Positions 17,664-28,471 of a stretch of 54,723 nt of DNA are shown here, one piece after another. Below the pieces are notes generated by a model. That model searched no databases. It worked only from the letters and a program-made list of their open reading frames with translations, and was not told where the DNA came from. Source of the DNA: Rhodomicrobium udaipurense JA643. Its GTDB lineage: Bacteria; Pseudomonadota; Alphaproteobacteria; Rhizobiales; Rhodomicrobiaceae. Numbering within the stretch: position 1 is the stretch's first letter; each line of letters starts with the position of its first letter. Position numbers and translations under genes: made by a program. The stretch covers positions 1 to 54,723 of the forward strand of contig NZ_JFZJ01000009.1 of NCBI RefSeq assembly GCF_000636015.1, given 5' to 3'.

Positions 17664-18272
17664 TCAGCACTTCGGCTCGCAGCACTGCGGCTGCGACGGA
17701 GCGGGAACCCAGCGGGCGCCTTCGGGCTGGACGGCCACGCGCTCACGCGAGAACGCAATGTAGGGCCGCTGGAAATGTGCGTAGTTCTTGTAAGGCCGCA
17801 ACAGCACGCGCCGCTCGGTCAGCGCAACCGCGTCGGGCGCCACTTGCTCGGCCCAGCGGCGGCCCGGACGCACGAGCACCTGCTTTTCGACCAGAATATC
17901 CTGCGGCGGGACACGCACGCGGCAGACGGCGGCCTGCCCGCCCACGCATCGCTCGCTCCAGATCGAACCGCCGCGTTTGCGAACACGCACCGTCACAGTC
18001 TTGTAAACGGGCGGCGTTTCGCGCCACACGACATTGCCCGCCACCGCCACCTGCTGCCGGATCACCCCGTGCTGGCTCGCTCGGCGGCTCACCTCATAGA
18101 CACCCGGCTCGACGACGTCCCGGCGGATGAAGGTTCGATGCACGGGCCGCAGAGGCGCCTGCACATAGCATTCGGCCCCCGCGTCGTTCGGTGCGACGAC
18201 CGTCAGCACCGACAGACCGGCGAGCCCGAAGCAAAAACCCCGCGTCCAGTTTTTCATTGCAGCCGACCGCAT
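17664..18272 (-). CDS. Secreted protein of unknown function
   Basis: 202 residues with a signal peptide (about 1-33, ending DAGA) followed by a Val/Arg-rich exported body. Internal similarity is visible: segments of the form V-Y-x-V/T...V-x-V-R/P...W are repeated (around YEVSRRASQHG, YKTVTVRVRKRG and VEKQVLVRPGRRW), suggesting beta-rich repeats. Six Cys residues follow the signal peptide, including a Cys pair near the C-terminus (PQCCEPKC). GGGGGCG lies just before the first ATG (18272); a second ATG five codons on is possible. I do not recognise a named family. Confidence 0.7.
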   Translation of the reverse strand: MRSAAMKNWTRGFCFGLAGLSVLTVVAPNDAGAECYVQAPLRPVHRTFIRRDVVEPGVYEVSRRASQHGVIRQQVAVAGNVVWRETPPVYKTVTVRVRKRGGSIWSERCVGGQAAVCRVRVPPQDILVEKQVLVRPGRRWAEQVAPDAVALTERRVLLRPYKNYAHFQRPYIAFSRERVAVQPEGARWVPAPSQPQCCEPKC

Positions 18273-18432
18273 GTTTCGCCCCCGCGTTAAATTTCAACAG
18301 GAATCTATAGACACGGTTTGGGTAAATATCACGTGCCGGAAATCGATAATTTCGTTCCTATGGCCGCGCCGCAACAGAACGTTGAGCACCGCCCTCCTGA
18401 CGACGCCGCGTCCGGAGGGCTTCTGTGCACAA

Positions 18433-18849
18433 TCAAGGGTGGGAGTGAGCGTCCCCATTGACCTTCGTCAGGGTGGGGAACCAACCCTGGAAAGAGGAAT
18501 CGAATTCGTGGTAGTTGCAGGTGATCTCCTCGCCCGCAGCGATGTCACAGATGGCGTAGCCCAGTTCCGCGTCCGTGAAATCGGTGTTGGGCGCTTCGCT
18601 GTGGTTCATGAAACGGCCATTGTCCGATTCAAGAACCCAGATGCCCTTTTTCTGCATATGCGGGTAGGAATAGCGCTGGATGAAGTCCTGCATGTGCGAC
18701 GGCAGTTCTTCGATGTCGGCCTCGGTGAAGAAAACGTCGAACTTCGGCTCTAGCCGCCAGATCACGTCTCCTTTCTTGATCGGTTCGGCAGCATAAATGC
18801 CTACTCCCTCGATCGCACTGTTCGAGAGATAGGTGCGGACAAGCATCAT
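18433..18849 (-). CDS. SET-domain protein (putative lysine methyltransferase)
   Basis: 138 residues, essentially a bare SET domain: N-terminal EGVGIYAAEPIKKGD (SAM-binding GxG), central GRFMNHSEAPNT (NHS motif that helps form the pseudoknot) and GEEITCNYHEFD with the catalytic-type Tyr. Such stand-alone SET proteins would methylate lysines of proteins with S-adenosylmethionine; targets in bacteria are mostly unknown. A TTG five codons upstream is in frame, but the ATG at 18849, with GGGA nine bases before it, is more likely. There is no pre- or post-SET Cys cluster. It stands alone, divergent from tlyA. Confidence 0.85.
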   Translation of the reverse strand: MMLVRTYLSNSAIEGVGIYAAEPIKKGDVIWRLEPKFDVFFTEADIEELPSHMQDFIQRYSYPHMQKKGIWVLESDNGRFMNHSEAPNTDFTDAELGYAICDIAAGEEITCNYHEFDSSFQGWFPTLTKVNGDAHSHP

Positions 18850-19049
18850 GATTTGATTTCCCAAGATTTTTGTGAGGTTGGTTGCTTATCGAGCCTGAAC
18901 GGCTATGCGCTGAATGCTTCGCGCTTCACGGCCTTCTGGCGACCTCGGCCGCGAAGGAGGCAGTCTTCTCTCACATGTGCTTTTTCAACATCCTTCAGAG
19001 GATTGGAAATAGCGCTTGATCCGGTTGCCGAAGACAACACAGGGAGCCG

Positions 19050-19850
19050 ATGATTGCGCCAAACATTGTCATTTGCAACAAGCTTAATGTCGATATTTAC
19101 GAGGCCTTGGGACCGCGTGTGAAAATCCGACTCGACCATCTTCTGGTTCAGCGTGAGCTGGCCGAAACGCGCTCGAAGGCGCAGGATATGATCCGCCGCG
19201 GCGTTATCCGCGTGCGCGGGCGCACCGATGTGAAGCCGGGATTCGAAGTCTCGGACGACGAGCCGGTGGAAGTGCTTGAAAAGATGCCGTATGTCGCGCG
19301 GAGCGCCCTCAAGCTCGCGGCGGCGCTCGATGCTTTCGGCCTCGCTTCGAACGCGCGCACCTGCCTCGATGTCGGCGCCTCCACCGGCGGCTTCACCGAA
19401 GTGCTGCTTGAGCGCGGTGCAACCCGCGTCTATGCGGTGGATGTAGGCCGCGATCAGCTTCACGCGTCGCTGCGACAAAATGTCCGAGTCGTGTCGCTGG
19501 AAGCGCAGGACGCGCGCGCGCTGACCCCGACGCTCTTCGATGCACCGATCGAGGCCGTGACCTGCGACGTGAGCTTCATCTCGCTCGAAAAGGTGCTGCC
19601 CACCGTGCTGCCGCTCGCCGCGCCGGGCGCATGGCTCGTGGCGCTGGTGAAGCCGCAATTCGAGGTCGGGCGCGATGGCGTCGGCAAGGGCGGGATCGTG
19701 AAGGACGAAAATTTGCGTTGCGCGGCGGTGGAGCGCGTCATGGCATGCATCGAGGCGGAGGGTTGGCGCGTGATTGGCGCCGTCGCCTCGCCGATCAAGG
19801 GACAGGACGGCAATGAAGAAACACTCGTCGCAGCCTCGCGCGAGCGATAG
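19050..19850 (+). CDS. tlyA: TlyA-family rRNA 2'-O-methyltransferase
   Basis: 266-residue S4-plus-FtsJ protein. The S4 RNA-binding domain begins KIRLDHLLVQRELAETRSKA; the SAM site is LDVGASTGGFTEVLLERGA; the catalytic region includes CDVSFISLEKVLP and ALVKPQFEVGR. TlyA proteins methylate 16S and/or 23S rRNA (older name hemolysin A). AGGGAG precedes the ATG at 19050, giving a 23-residue leader unusual for the family; the GTG at 19119 would give the standard N-terminus. The next rRNA methyltransferase gene overlaps its 3' end by 38 bases. Confidence 0.92.
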   Translation: MIAPNIVICNKLNVDIYEALGPRVKIRLDHLLVQRELAETRSKAQDMIRRGVIRVRGRTDVKPGFEVSDDEPVEVLEKMPYVARSALKLAAALDAFGLASNARTCLDVGASTGGFTEVLLERGATRVYAVDVGRDQLHASLRQNVRVVSLEAQDARALTPTLFDAPIEAVTCDVSFISLEKVLPTVLPLAAPGAWLVALVKPQFEVGRDGVGKGGIVKDENLRCAAVERVMACIEAEGWRVIGAVASPIKGQDGNEETLVAASRER

Positions 19851-21144
19851 CCCGCCGGAAGGTCTGGAAACGCTGACGCTCGGCATCAATGCCATGGGCG
19901 CGCAAGGCGACGGTGTCGCGCGTGTCGGCGATGCCGCGGTGCACATTCCTTTCACGCTGGCGGGCGAGATCGTGCAGGCGGACGTGGCGGGCGCCAAAGG
20001 CCGTCTCATCGCGGTCGATGCGTCAAGCCCGGAGCGCGTCGAACCCGTATGCCGCCATTTCGGCGTATGCGGCGGCTGCGCGCTCCAGCACTGGGCAGCT
20101 ACGCCCTACGACGCGTGGAAGGCGGGTCTCGTAGAGGCCGCGCTCGCTCAGGCCCGCGTCCGCGCGCCGGCGGTCGAGACGCTGAAGACATATCCCGTTG
20201 CGAGTCGCCGCCGCGCCGCGTTCACCGCGCGGAAAGACGAAGGCGCGCTACGTCTCGGCTTCAACGCCGCGCGCAGCCACGATCTCGTGGACATCGAGGA
20301 GTGCCCCATCCTGTTGCCACGGCTCGCCGCCGCGCTCCCGCACCTTCGTGCGGGCCTCAAGGGCGCGATGGCGGATCGCGGCGAAGCGAAAATCCAGGTC
20401 ACAGCCGCCGACAACGGGCTCGACGTCGCCATCGCCGGGCCGCGCCTCGCGAGCAGCGCCCGCCACGCCCTCGAGTCGGAGCTTCAGGCGGCCGATGCGA
20501 TTCGCGCGTCATGGAACGGCGAGGCGCTCTTCATCAACGGCGTGCCGCGGGTCGGCTTCGGCGGCGCGCGTGTATCGCTGCCCGGAGGCGCATTTCTGCA
20601 GGCGGTCGAGGCGTGCGAGCGCGACATGGCGGCGTTCACGGTCGAGGCGCTCGACGCGGCAGGCGCGGGCAAGGGGCCGGTATGCGACCTGTTCGCGGGG
20701 CTCGGCGCGTTCACTTTTCCGGTGGCCGCCCGCGCCTCCGTGACGGCCTATGAAGACAATGCAGCCGCCGTCGCAGCACTGTCCGCCGCCGCGAAGGAAA
20801 CGAAGGGCCTCAAGCCCGTGAAGGCGATCCGCCGCGACCTGTTTCGCAGTCCGCTCGGGTTTCAGGAACTGAACGCCTTCGCCGCCGCCGTGGTCGATCC
20901 GCCGCGCGAGGGTGCGGAAGCGCAGGCGCGCGCGCTCGCCCAATCGAAAATTCCCGCCGCCGTGATGCTGTCGTGCAACCCCGCCACGTTCGCGCGCGAC
21001 GCCGCCATTCTTGCGGAGGGGGGGTTCGAACTGACACGCCTCGCCGCCTTCGACCAGTTCCGCTACTCGGCGCATGTGGAGGTGGCGGCGCTTTTCCGCC
21101 GGCCGCGCACGAAAAAGGGCAGGCTTTCGCCCGCCCTTTGCTGA
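19813..21144 (+). CDS. TrmA/RlmD-family 23S rRNA (uracil-C5)-methyltransferase
   Basis: 443-residue SAM-dependent RNA m5U methyltransferase. An N-terminal TRAM-like segment is followed by an Fe-S ligand set Cys80, Cys86, Cys89 (CRHFGVCGGC) and Cys164 (EECP). The SAM motif is VCDLFAGLGAFTFP, then VVDPPREGA and the catalytic SCNPATFARD. The start at 19813 lies within the tlyA coding end, so the two are translationally coupled. Whether the target is U1939 or U747 of 23S rRNA cannot be said. The last 30 bases encode a hairpin that also acts as terminator for the facing Hsp20 gene. Confidence 0.9.
   Translation: MKKHSSQPRASDSPPEGLETLTLGINAMGAQGDGVARVGDAAVHIPFTLAGEIVQADVAGAKGRLIAVDASSPERVEPVCRHFGVCGGCALQHWAATPYDAWKAGLVEAALAQARVRAPAVETLKTYPVASRRRAAFTARKDEGALRLGFNAARSHDLVDIEECPILLPRLAAALPHLRAGLKGAMADRGEAKIQVTAADNGLDVAIAGPRLASSARHALESELQAADAIRASWNGEALFINGVPRVGFGGARVSLPGGAFLQAVEACERDMAAFTVEALDAAGAGKGPVCDLFAGLGAFTFPVAARASVTAYEDNAAAVAALSAAAKETKGLKPVKAIRRDLFRSPLGFQELNAFAAAVVDPPREGAEAQARALAQSKIPAAVMLSCNPATFARDAAILAEGGFELTRLAAFDQFRYSAHVEVAALFRRPRTKKGRLSPALC
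21112..21139 (-). terminator. Terminator of the Hsp20 gene, inside the end of the methyltransferase gene
   Basis: AAAGGGC (21114-21120) pairs with GCCCTTT (21133-21139), with an inner GGC/GCC extension. On the minus strand the hairpin ends in GCCCTTTTTC, a usable T-run, about 30 bases after the Hsp20 stop. On the plus strand it is part of the methyltransferase coding sequence. Confidence 0.6.
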
Positions 21145-21168
21145 GGCCGTGTCAGGCTGGGGGCTGCG

Positions 21169-21648
21169 TTACGCAGCCGCCTCGACCTTCGAGGCCGCGT
21201 CACCTTCGATCACGCGCGGCTGGGGAGCGCCCTTCGTGATCTGGATCGTGCGCGGCTTCATGGCCTCGGGCAGTTCGCGCTTCAGATCGACGTGCAGAAG
21301 CCCGTTCTCAAGCGCGGCGGCGGACACCTCTACGTAATCGGCGAGCCGGAAACGGCGCTCGAAATTACGCGCGGCGATGCCCTGATGAATGTAGGCGCGA
21401 GCGGCGGGTTCACCCTTCTTTTCGCCGCGTATGGTAAGAGTGCCCTCCTTCACGTCGATGGAGAGATCATTCTCGCCAAAACCGGCGACGGCCATGGTAA
21501 CGCGATAGACATTCTCGCCCAGGCGTTCGATGTTGTAGGGCGGGAAGCCGCTTTCGCTTTCGAGGCCAGAGAGCTGGTCAAGCACATTGGCGAGGTGATC
21601 GAAGCCGATCGCGGACTTATACAGGGGAGAGAGATCAAGACGACGCAT
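21169..21648 (-). CDS. Small heat shock protein, Hsp20/IbpA family
   Basis: 159-residue ATP-independent chaperone that holds unfolding proteins. The N-terminal MRRLDLSPLYKSAIGFDHL is typical of the HspA/HspH class of Rhizobiales and of IbpA. The alpha-crystallin domain (about 37-130) includes YRVTMAVAGF and ARNFERRFRLAD, and the C-terminal I-x-I-like anchor is RTIQI. The frame is open to 21846, but the ATG at 21648 has AGGAG seven bases upstream. That Shine-Dalgarno sequence is buried in a ROSE-like hairpin (21650-21724), so heat should control translation. Confidence 0.95.
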   Translation of the reverse strand: MRRLDLSPLYKSAIGFDHLANVLDQLSGLESESGFPPYNIERLGENVYRVTMAVAGFGENDLSIDVKEGTLTIRGEKKGEPAARAYIHQGIAARNFERRFRLADYVEVSAAALENGLLHVDLKRELPEAMKPRTIQITKGAPQPRVIEGDAASKVEAAA

Positions 21649-21649
21649 G

Positions 21650-21724
21650 TGTGTTCTCCTTATCAAGCGAGAAGTTTCCTCCGCCTTAAAGGCCGGAGCG
21701 TATGTTTGCAGCCGACTGGCCTGC
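21650..21724 (-). promoter_or_regulatory. ROSE-type RNA thermometer in the Hsp20 5' leader
   Basis: Read as minus-strand RNA, the leader folds into three successive hairpins: GCAG/CUGC arms at 21708-21724, CUCCGGCC/GGCGGAG arms at 21679-21698, and a 3' hairpin at 21654-21673. The last one, UUCUCGCUUGAUAAGGAGAA, pairs UUCUC with GAGAA and CUU with AAG, with a bulged G. It buries the AGGAG ribosome site opposite UCGCU. That matches the UYGCU anti-Shine-Dalgarno of ROSE elements found upstream of rhizobial small heat shock genes. Melting at high temperature would free the site. Confidence 0.8.
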
Positions 21725-21730
21725 ACCCAT

Positions 21731-21759
21731 AAATTTATTTCGGACATCTTCGCTGTCAA
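21731..21759 (-). promoter_or_regulatory. Probable promoter of the Hsp20 gene
   Basis: A perfect TTGACA -35 (21754-21759, preceded by C as in CTTGACA) is followed on the minus strand by an AT-rich -10 region (AAATAAATTTAT) at about 16-17 bases. Transcription would start near 21722, right at the foot of the ROSE-like leader. Sigma-70 or sigma-32 use cannot be decided. Confidence 0.5.
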
Positions 21760-21824
21760 GGGGTGCTTGAGCAGCGCTATGCGTATGCGATAGAGTTTTT
21801 CACAGACAGCGAGGACAGCTCGAT

Positions 21825-22835
21825 ATGGCCTTTCAGGGGGCTTCACCGGCGGCCGAATTGATCGGCATCACCCGCAATCCCGTGCCGGGCGGCGCCATAT
21901 GCGGCACCTTCGCCTCGCGCGACGGCTTGCAAATTCGCTATGCCCGATGGGACACGACCGCCGCCCGGCGCATCGGGACGGTCTGCCTTTTCCACGGGCG
22001 CACTGAGTTCATCGAGAAATATTTCGAGACCATCGGCGATCTGCGTCGCAGGGGCTTCGCCGTCGCGACCATGGACTGGCGCGGGCAGGGCGGCTCCTCG
22101 CGCATGCTGAAAAATCGCTCCAAGGGCCACGCCGAGAACTTCGCGCAATTCGACGACGACGTTCGCCGCTTCATGTCGGGCATCGTGTTGCCGGACTGTC
22201 CGCCGCCCTATTACTGCCTCGCGCACTCGATGGGCGGTCATCTCGTGCTACGTCTCGCGCAAACGAAGGTTTGCTGGTGGGATCGCATCGTGCTCACCGC
22301 GCCGATGATCGATTTCGCGCAGACCGAGAAGCGTAAGGGGGTCATCGGCCTGGGTGCCGAAGTGCTGACGCTGCTTGGCTTTGGCGACAGTTTCATTCCG
22401 GGCGGCAAGGCTCAGCTTTGGGAGCGCGCGCCGTTCGACGGCAATCCTCTGACTTCGGATCGGCTGCGATACGAGCGCGCGCAGGACGTGCTTCGCGCGT
22501 CGCCGGGTCTCGGCATCGGCGCGCCGACTATCGGCTGGGTACAGGCAGCCTGCGCCTCCATCGCGACGCTCGCCTCGACGGCATTCATGGATAGCATCCG
22601 CGTGCCGACCCTGATTGTCGCGGCGAGCAACGATCAAATCGTGTCCAACGCTGCAATGGAGCGTTTCGCGAGCCGCGTGAAGAACTGCCGCCTCATCGTC
22701 GTTTCCGGCGCGCGCCACGAGATCCTCATGGAGCGCGACCAGCTCCGCGACCAGTTCTGGGCCGCGTTCGACGCCTATGTTCCGGGCTCGACGCTGCTGC
22801 CGCGACGGCTGGAGCAGCCCGAAATCGCGCTTTGA
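21825..22835 (+). CDS. Alpha/beta hydrolase, lysophospholipase (PldB) type
   Basis: 336-residue serine hydrolase. The nucleophile elbow is AHSMGG, the oxyanion-side motif LFHGRTEFIEKY and the mid motif MDWRGQGGSSR, all typical of the monoacylglycerol lipase/lysophospholipase L2 group. Candidate acid and His lie in VAASNDQIV and SGARHEIL. No signal peptide, so it acts in the cytosol or at the inner membrane face. GAGGA precedes the ATG. Divergent from the Hsp20 gene. The true substrate is unknown. Confidence 0.88.
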   Translation: MAFQGASPAAELIGITRNPVPGGAICGTFASRDGLQIRYARWDTTAARRIGTVCLFHGRTEFIEKYFETIGDLRRRGFAVATMDWRGQGGSSRMLKNRSKGHAENFAQFDDDVRRFMSGIVLPDCPPPYYCLAHSMGGHLVLRLAQTKVCWWDRIVLTAPMIDFAQTEKRKGVIGLGAEVLTLLGFGDSFIPGGKAQLWERAPFDGNPLTSDRLRYERAQDVLRASPGLGIGAPTIGWVQAACASIATLASTAFMDSIRVPTLIVAASNDQIVSNAAMERFASRVKNCRLIVVSGARHEILMERDQLRDQFWAAFDAYVPGSTLLPRRLEQPEIAL

Positions 22836-22898
22836 GCGCCCGATTGCACACGCGGCGAAAGTGACCGGGCGTCGAGATGCTTCCGATAGAGGGGTCCG

Positions 22899-23360
22899 AT
22901 GAAGACTGTTCAAGCCGATTTTCGCGATCCGACGCTTACGGCCGATCAAGCTCGCGCGGCGCTGGATCTGAAGCCGCACCCCGAGGGCGGCCACTATCGC
23001 GAGTTGTGGCGGGATGCGCCGCTGGATGGTGAGCGCGGGGCTGCGAGCGCGATCCTGTTTTTGCTGGCGGCGGGCGAGCGCTCGCACTGGCATCGCGTCG
23101 ATGCGGCGGAGATCTGGATCTGGCAGGCGGGCGCGCCGCTGGCGCTCGGCATTGCTCATGCGGATGGCAGGCGCGAGACGCTCACTCTCGGCCCGAACGC
23201 GGGCGGCGGCGAAGCGTTTCAGGGTGTCGTGCCGGCATTCGCATGGCAGGAGGCTGTCAGCCTCGGCGCGTGGACGCTCGTGAGTTGCATCGTGGCGCCG
23301 GCGTTCCGCTTCGCAGGCTTCGAACTCGCATCGCCGGGATGGTCGCCGGACGCGGCATGA
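22899..23360 (+). CDS. Cupin_5 (DUF985) family protein
   Basis: 153-residue single-domain cupin. It has the family opening LDLKPHPEGGHYRE and the cupin metal-type positions in SHWHRVDAAEIWIW, and ends PGWSPDAA. The biochemical function of DUF985 proteins is not established. AGAGGGG precedes the ATG. It lies 63 bases after the hydrolase gene on the same strand and could be its operon partner; a terminator follows. Confidence 0.88.
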   Translation: MKTVQADFRDPTLTADQARAALDLKPHPEGGHYRELWRDAPLDGERGAASAILFLLAAGERSHWHRVDAAEIWIWQAGAPLALGIAHADGRRETLTLGPNAGGGEAFQGVVPAFAWQEAVSLGAWTLVSCIVAPAFRFAGFELASPGWSPDAA

Positions 23361-23381
23361 ACCGACGACTCGACGAAAGAA

Positions 23382-23407
23382 AAGGACGAGGCGGCGGCCT
23401 CGTCCTT
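23382..23407. terminator. Shared terminator hairpin between the cupin gene and lon
   Basis: Perfect 10-bp stem AAGGACGAGG/CCTCGTCCTT (23382-23391 with 23398-23407), six-base loop. It sits between convergent genes, 21 bases after the cupin stop and 29 bases after the lon stop. Both flanks are T-rich to a modest degree, so it probably works in both directions. Confidence 0.7.
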
Positions 23408-23436
23408 CGCACTTTAACTATTTAGCCAGCCCCGGC

Positions 23437-25875
23437 TTAATGCGGGAGGCCGCTGCCATCCGCCACCGACGGCTGGCCGATCTCCTTCATCTTCGCCGCA
23501 GCGAGCGCCGCCGCCTCGTCCCATTCGATGGGATCGAGCTTGCGGGTGAGCGCAATCGCCAGCACTTCGTCCATCCGCGCGACCGGAATAATTTCAAGCC
23601 CGTTCTTCACATTGTCGGGGATTTCCGCGAGGTCTTTCGCGTTTTCCTCCGGTATGATGACGCGCTTGATGCCGCCGCGAAGTGCCGCGAGCAGCTTCTC
23701 CTTGAGGCCGCCGATGGGCAGCACGCGACCGCGCAACGTGATCTCGCCCGTCATGGCAACGTCGCGGCGAACCGGGACGCTCGTCAGGATGGACACGATG
23801 GCCGTGACCATCGCAACGCCCGCCGAGGGGCCGTCCTTTGGCGTTGCGCCTTCCGGTACGTGCACGTGGATATCGCGCTTGTCGAAAAGCGGCGGCTCGA
23901 TGCCGAAGGCGATGCAACGGCTGCGGACATACGCGTTCGCGGCCTGGATCGACTCCTTCATCACGTCGCGCAGGTTGCCGGTGACGGTCATGCGGCCCTT
24001 GCCGGGCATCATGACGCCTTCGACCGTGAGCAATTCGCCGCCGACTTCCGTCCAGGCAAGGCCCGTAACGACGCCGACCTGATCCTCCAGCTCGGCCTCG
24101 CCATAGCGGTATTTCTGCACACCAAGAAAGTCGCGCAAGTTTTCGAGGGTGACATTCACCTTGACCTGCTTGCCGCTTTCGATCTGCTTCACGGCCTTAC
24201 GCGCAAGCTTGGCGATCTCGCGTTCGAGACTGCGCACGCCAGCTTCGCGGGTGTAGCGGCGGATGATCTCCACAATGGCTTCGTCGTCAACCGACCACTC
24301 GCCCGGCTGAAGGCCGTGAGCCTCCATCTGCCCACGCAGAAGATGGCGCTTCGTGATTTCAAGCTTTTCGCTTTCCGTGTAGCCCGCGAGCCGGATGATC
24401 TCCATACGGTCGCGCAGCGCCGGCGGAATATCGAGCGTATTCGCCGTCGTCACGAACATCACGTTCGACAGGTCGTAATCGACTTCGAGGTAATGATCGT
24501 TGAACTCGTGGTTCTGCTCCGGGTCGAGCACCTCCAGCAGCGCCGACGCCGGATCGCCGCGGAAGTCCATGCCCATCTTGTCGATTTCGTCGAGAAGGAA
24601 GAGCGGGTTGGTCTTCTTCGCCTTGCGCATCGACTGGATGACCTTGCCGGGCATCGAGCCGATATAGGTGCGCCGATGGCCGCGGATCTCCGCCTCATCG
24701 CGAACGCCGCCAAGCGACATGCGCACGAATTCGCGGCCAGTCGCCTTCGCGATGGACTTGCCGAGCGAGGTCTTGCCGACGCCCGGAGGGCCGACGAGGC
24801 ACAGGATCGGGCCTTTCAGCATGTTCGTGCGCTTCTGAACCGCGAGATATTCGACGATGCGTTCCTTCACGCGCTCAAGGCCGTAATGATCCTCATCTAG
24901 CACGGCTTGTGCCTCGTCGAGATCTTTCTTGACCTTGCCCTTCACGCCCCACGGGATCGACAGCAGCCAGTCGAGGTAGTTGCGCACCACCGTCGCTTCG
25001 GCCGACATCGGGCTCATCTGCTTGAGCTTCTTAAGCTCGGCGATGGCCTTGTCCTTGGCTTCCTTCGACAGCTTGGTGTTCTCGATCTTCTCCTCGAACT
25101 CGGATATATCGTCACGCTCGTCGGAATCGCCGAGTTCCTTCTGAATGGCCTTCATCTGCTCATTCAGATAATACTCGCGCTGGGTCTTCTCCATCTGGCG
25201 CTTCACGCGGCTGCGAATCTTGCGCTCGACCTGAAGCACGGAGATTTCGCTCTCCATGAGCGTGAAGACGCGTTCCAGCCTTTCCGAAACGGACAGAAGC
25301 TCAAGGATTTCCTGCTTGTCGCCAATCTTGATGGCGAGGTGCGAGGCAATCGTGTCGGCGAGCTTCGAATAGTCTTCGATCTGGCTGAGCGTGCTCAAGA
25401 CCTCTGGCGAGATCTTCTTGTTGAGTTTGACGTAATTCTCGAACTGGCTGATAGCGGAACGCGCAAACGCCTCGATCTCGTCCTGGTTGCCGAGCGTCTC
25501 TTCGATGCGTTCGACTTCCGCCTCGAAATAGTTGTCGTTCGGAACAAAACCCTTGATGCGGGCGCGCGTCGTCCCTTCGACCAGAACCTTCACGGTTCCA
25601 TCCGGCAGCTTCAGCAGCTGCAACACGGTGGCGAGCATGCCCATCGTGTAGATGGCGTCGGGCTCTGGATCGTCGTCGCCCGCGTTCTTCTGCGCGGCAA
25701 GCAGGATCTGCCGGTCCGTCCGCATCACCTCGTCGAGGGCGTTGATGGATTTCTCACGCCCTACGAACAACGGCACGATCATGTATGGGAAAACGACGAT
25801 ATCCCGAAGCGGAAGCACGGGAAAGATCTCGCCCTGGCCCGGCGCCGTGGGATGGTCCGAAGTTGGATTCGTCAT
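23437..25875 (-). CDS. lon: Lon ATP-dependent protease
   Basis: 812-residue AAA+ serine protease that removes damaged and regulatory proteins. N-terminal substrate domain (about 17-210), coiled region (about 215-290), Walker A GPPGVGKT at 362-369, and C-terminal protease domain with the Ser684 (KDGPSAGVA)/Lys727 (LKEKLLAA) dyad at the same 43-residue spacing as in E. coli Lon. GAGGAG precedes the ATG at 25875; a start nine codons upstream lacks a site. clpX, clpP and tig lie upstream on the same strand. Confidence 0.97.
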   Translation of the reverse strand: MTNPTSDHPTAPGQGEIFPVLPLRDIVVFPYMIVPLFVGREKSINALDEVMRTDRQILLAAQKNAGDDDPEPDAIYTMGMLATVLQLLKLPDGTVKVLVEGTTRARIKGFVPNDNYFEAEVERIEETLGNQDEIEAFARSAISQFENYVKLNKKISPEVLSTLSQIEDYSKLADTIASHLAIKIGDKQEILELLSVSERLERVFTLMESEISVLQVERKIRSRVKRQMEKTQREYYLNEQMKAIQKELGDSDERDDISEFEEKIENTKLSKEAKDKAIAELKKLKQMSPMSAEATVVRNYLDWLLSIPWGVKGKVKKDLDEAQAVLDEDHYGLERVKERIVEYLAVQKRTNMLKGPILCLVGPPGVGKTSLGKSIAKATGREFVRMSLGGVRDEAEIRGHRRTYIGSMPGKVIQSMRKAKKTNPLFLLDEIDKMGMDFRGDPASALLEVLDPEQNHEFNDHYLEVDYDLSNVMFVTTANTLDIPPALRDRMEIIRLAGYTESEKLEITKRHLLRGQMEAHGLQPGEWSVDDEAIVEIIRRYTREAGVRSLEREIAKLARKAVKQIESGKQVKVNVTLENLRDFLGVQKYRYGEAELEDQVGVVTGLAWTEVGGELLTVEGVMMPGKGRMTVTGNLRDVMKESIQAANAYVRSRCIAFGIEPPLFDKRDIHVHVPEGATPKDGPSAGVAMVTAIVSILTSVPVRRDVAMTGEITLRGRVLPIGGLKEKLLAALRGGIKRVIIPEENAKDLAEIPDNVKNGLEIIPVARMDEVLAIALTRKLDPIEWDEAAALAAAKMKEIGQPSVADGSGLPH

Positions 25876-26046
25876 GTCGCTCTCCTCAATCCGACAGCGC
25901 AAAGGCCCGCTGTCATCATCCTGTAGCAGCCGGGTATCCCGGCCTTGTGACCGCCACCCGCGTCTTACCGCCGCTCATCCGACAGTACATGCCGCATAAG
26001 CCGTCAGTCCAGAGCGCAGTTATCAAGACGTTAATCGCCGCAATTG

Positions 26047-26072
26047 AGGCAGCGCCGCAGACGGCGCTGCCT
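26047..26072. other. Hairpin between clpX and lon
   Basis: Perfect 10-bp inverted repeat AGGCAGCGCC/GGCGCTGCCT (26047-26056 with 26063-26072), loop GCAGAC. No T-run follows on either strand. It could pause or attenuate transcription from clpX into lon. Confidence 0.45.
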
Positions 26073-26131
26073 GTGCTTGGTGGGGTCCGATGAAAAATTC
26101 TTTGGGACAGGTTTGCGATTAACAAACCGTG

Positions 26132-27400
<1,269 letters not shown>

Positions 27401-27679
27401 TGACCTACCTTAGCACCCACATGCCCGAATGTGGCGATGGATTGTGCCTGACTGATGACGTGAACAACCGGAGTTCCCGATTTATTCCGCACCCGCAAAG
27501 CCCCCAAATCCGCCGCCCTCCTTGCATGCTTCCCCACAGTCTTACGGCTTCTGGGGAGATTGTCCATAGCTTCGATTCGCAACTCGCCCGAAGGCCGTCT
27601 GGCACGTTGGACTGCTTATGCTTTCCAGTCCGTTAAAGATCCTGCCCGGATCTGACGTGCCCGTGAAGCTCTAGGTCGG

Positions 27680-28324
27680 TCACGAACGTCCCGGATTTCC
27701 TGCCTCTTCGGCAACCGCCCGCTTCGTCAGAACGTCATCGATAATGCCGAACGCTTTCGCCTGCTCCGGAGACATGAAGTGGTCACGGTCCAGGGTGCGT
27801 TCAATAACTTCGTATGGCTGCCCTGTGTGCTTGACATAGATTTCATTAAGCCGCCGCTTCGTTTTCAGGATGTCCTCGGCGTGCCGCTCGATGTCGCTCG
27901 CCTGCCCCTGGAAACCGGCCGACGGCTGGTGCACCATCACGCGAGCGTTCGGCAGCGCCCAGCGCATGCCCGGCTCGCCCGCCGCGAGAAGCAGAGAACC
28001 CATCGAAGCCGCCTGACCGACGCAAAGCGTGGAGACCGGCGGGCGGATGAATTGCATCGTGTCGTACATCGCGAGGCCGGAGGTCACGTGGCCGCCGGGC
28101 GAGTTGATGTAGATGTTGATCTCCTTCTTCGGATTCTCGGATTCGAGAAACAGAAGCTGCGCGATCACCAGCGAGGCCATGTTGTCCTCGACGACGCCGG
28201 TCAGGAAGATGATGCGCTCTTTCAGGAGGCGCGAATAGATGTCGAAAGCGCGCTCGCCGCGATTGGTCTGCTCTACGACCATGGGAACGAGCTGGCTGGT
28301 ATAGAATTCAACGGGATCGCGCAT
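27680..28324 (-). CDS. clpP: ClpP protease subunit
   Basis: 214-residue serine peptidase that forms the double-heptamer chamber used by ClpX and ClpA. Catalytic triad Ser107 (GQAASMGS), His132 (MVHQPSAG) and Asp181 (DRDHFM). The frame is open to 28438, but the ATG at 28324 gives the normal N-terminus and has GGAG nearby. It follows tig and precedes clpX, the common alphaproteobacterial order. Confidence 0.97.
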   Translation of the reverse strand: MRDPVEFYTSQLVPMVVEQTNRGERAFDIYSRLLKERIIFLTGVVEDNMASLVIAQLLFLESENPKKEINIYINSPGGHVTSGLAMYDTMQFIRPPVSTLCVGQAASMGSLLLAAGEPGMRWALPNARVMVHQPSAGFQGQASDIERHAEDILKTKRRLNEIYVKHTGQPYEVIERTLDRDHFMSPEQAKAFGIIDDVLTKRAVAEEAGNPGRS

Positions 28325-28471
28325 GGGCTTACTCCAGGCCGTGAGGAGCCGAGGAAGGCTTCGTTCTGAGGAAAGCCCGCAGCACGTGTGGCGCGGGCGC
28401 GACCGAAGCCGGTGGCTTGTGAATTTGAGGCGGCACACGAGGCGCCGCCGTCATAGATGGGATGATTTGAG

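Noticed and set aside
17353..17763. 136-residue plus-strand ORF after the carboxypeptidase
   Set aside because: Starts at the carboxypeptidase stop in another frame, overlaps the secreted-protein gene, and is basic and low-complexity.
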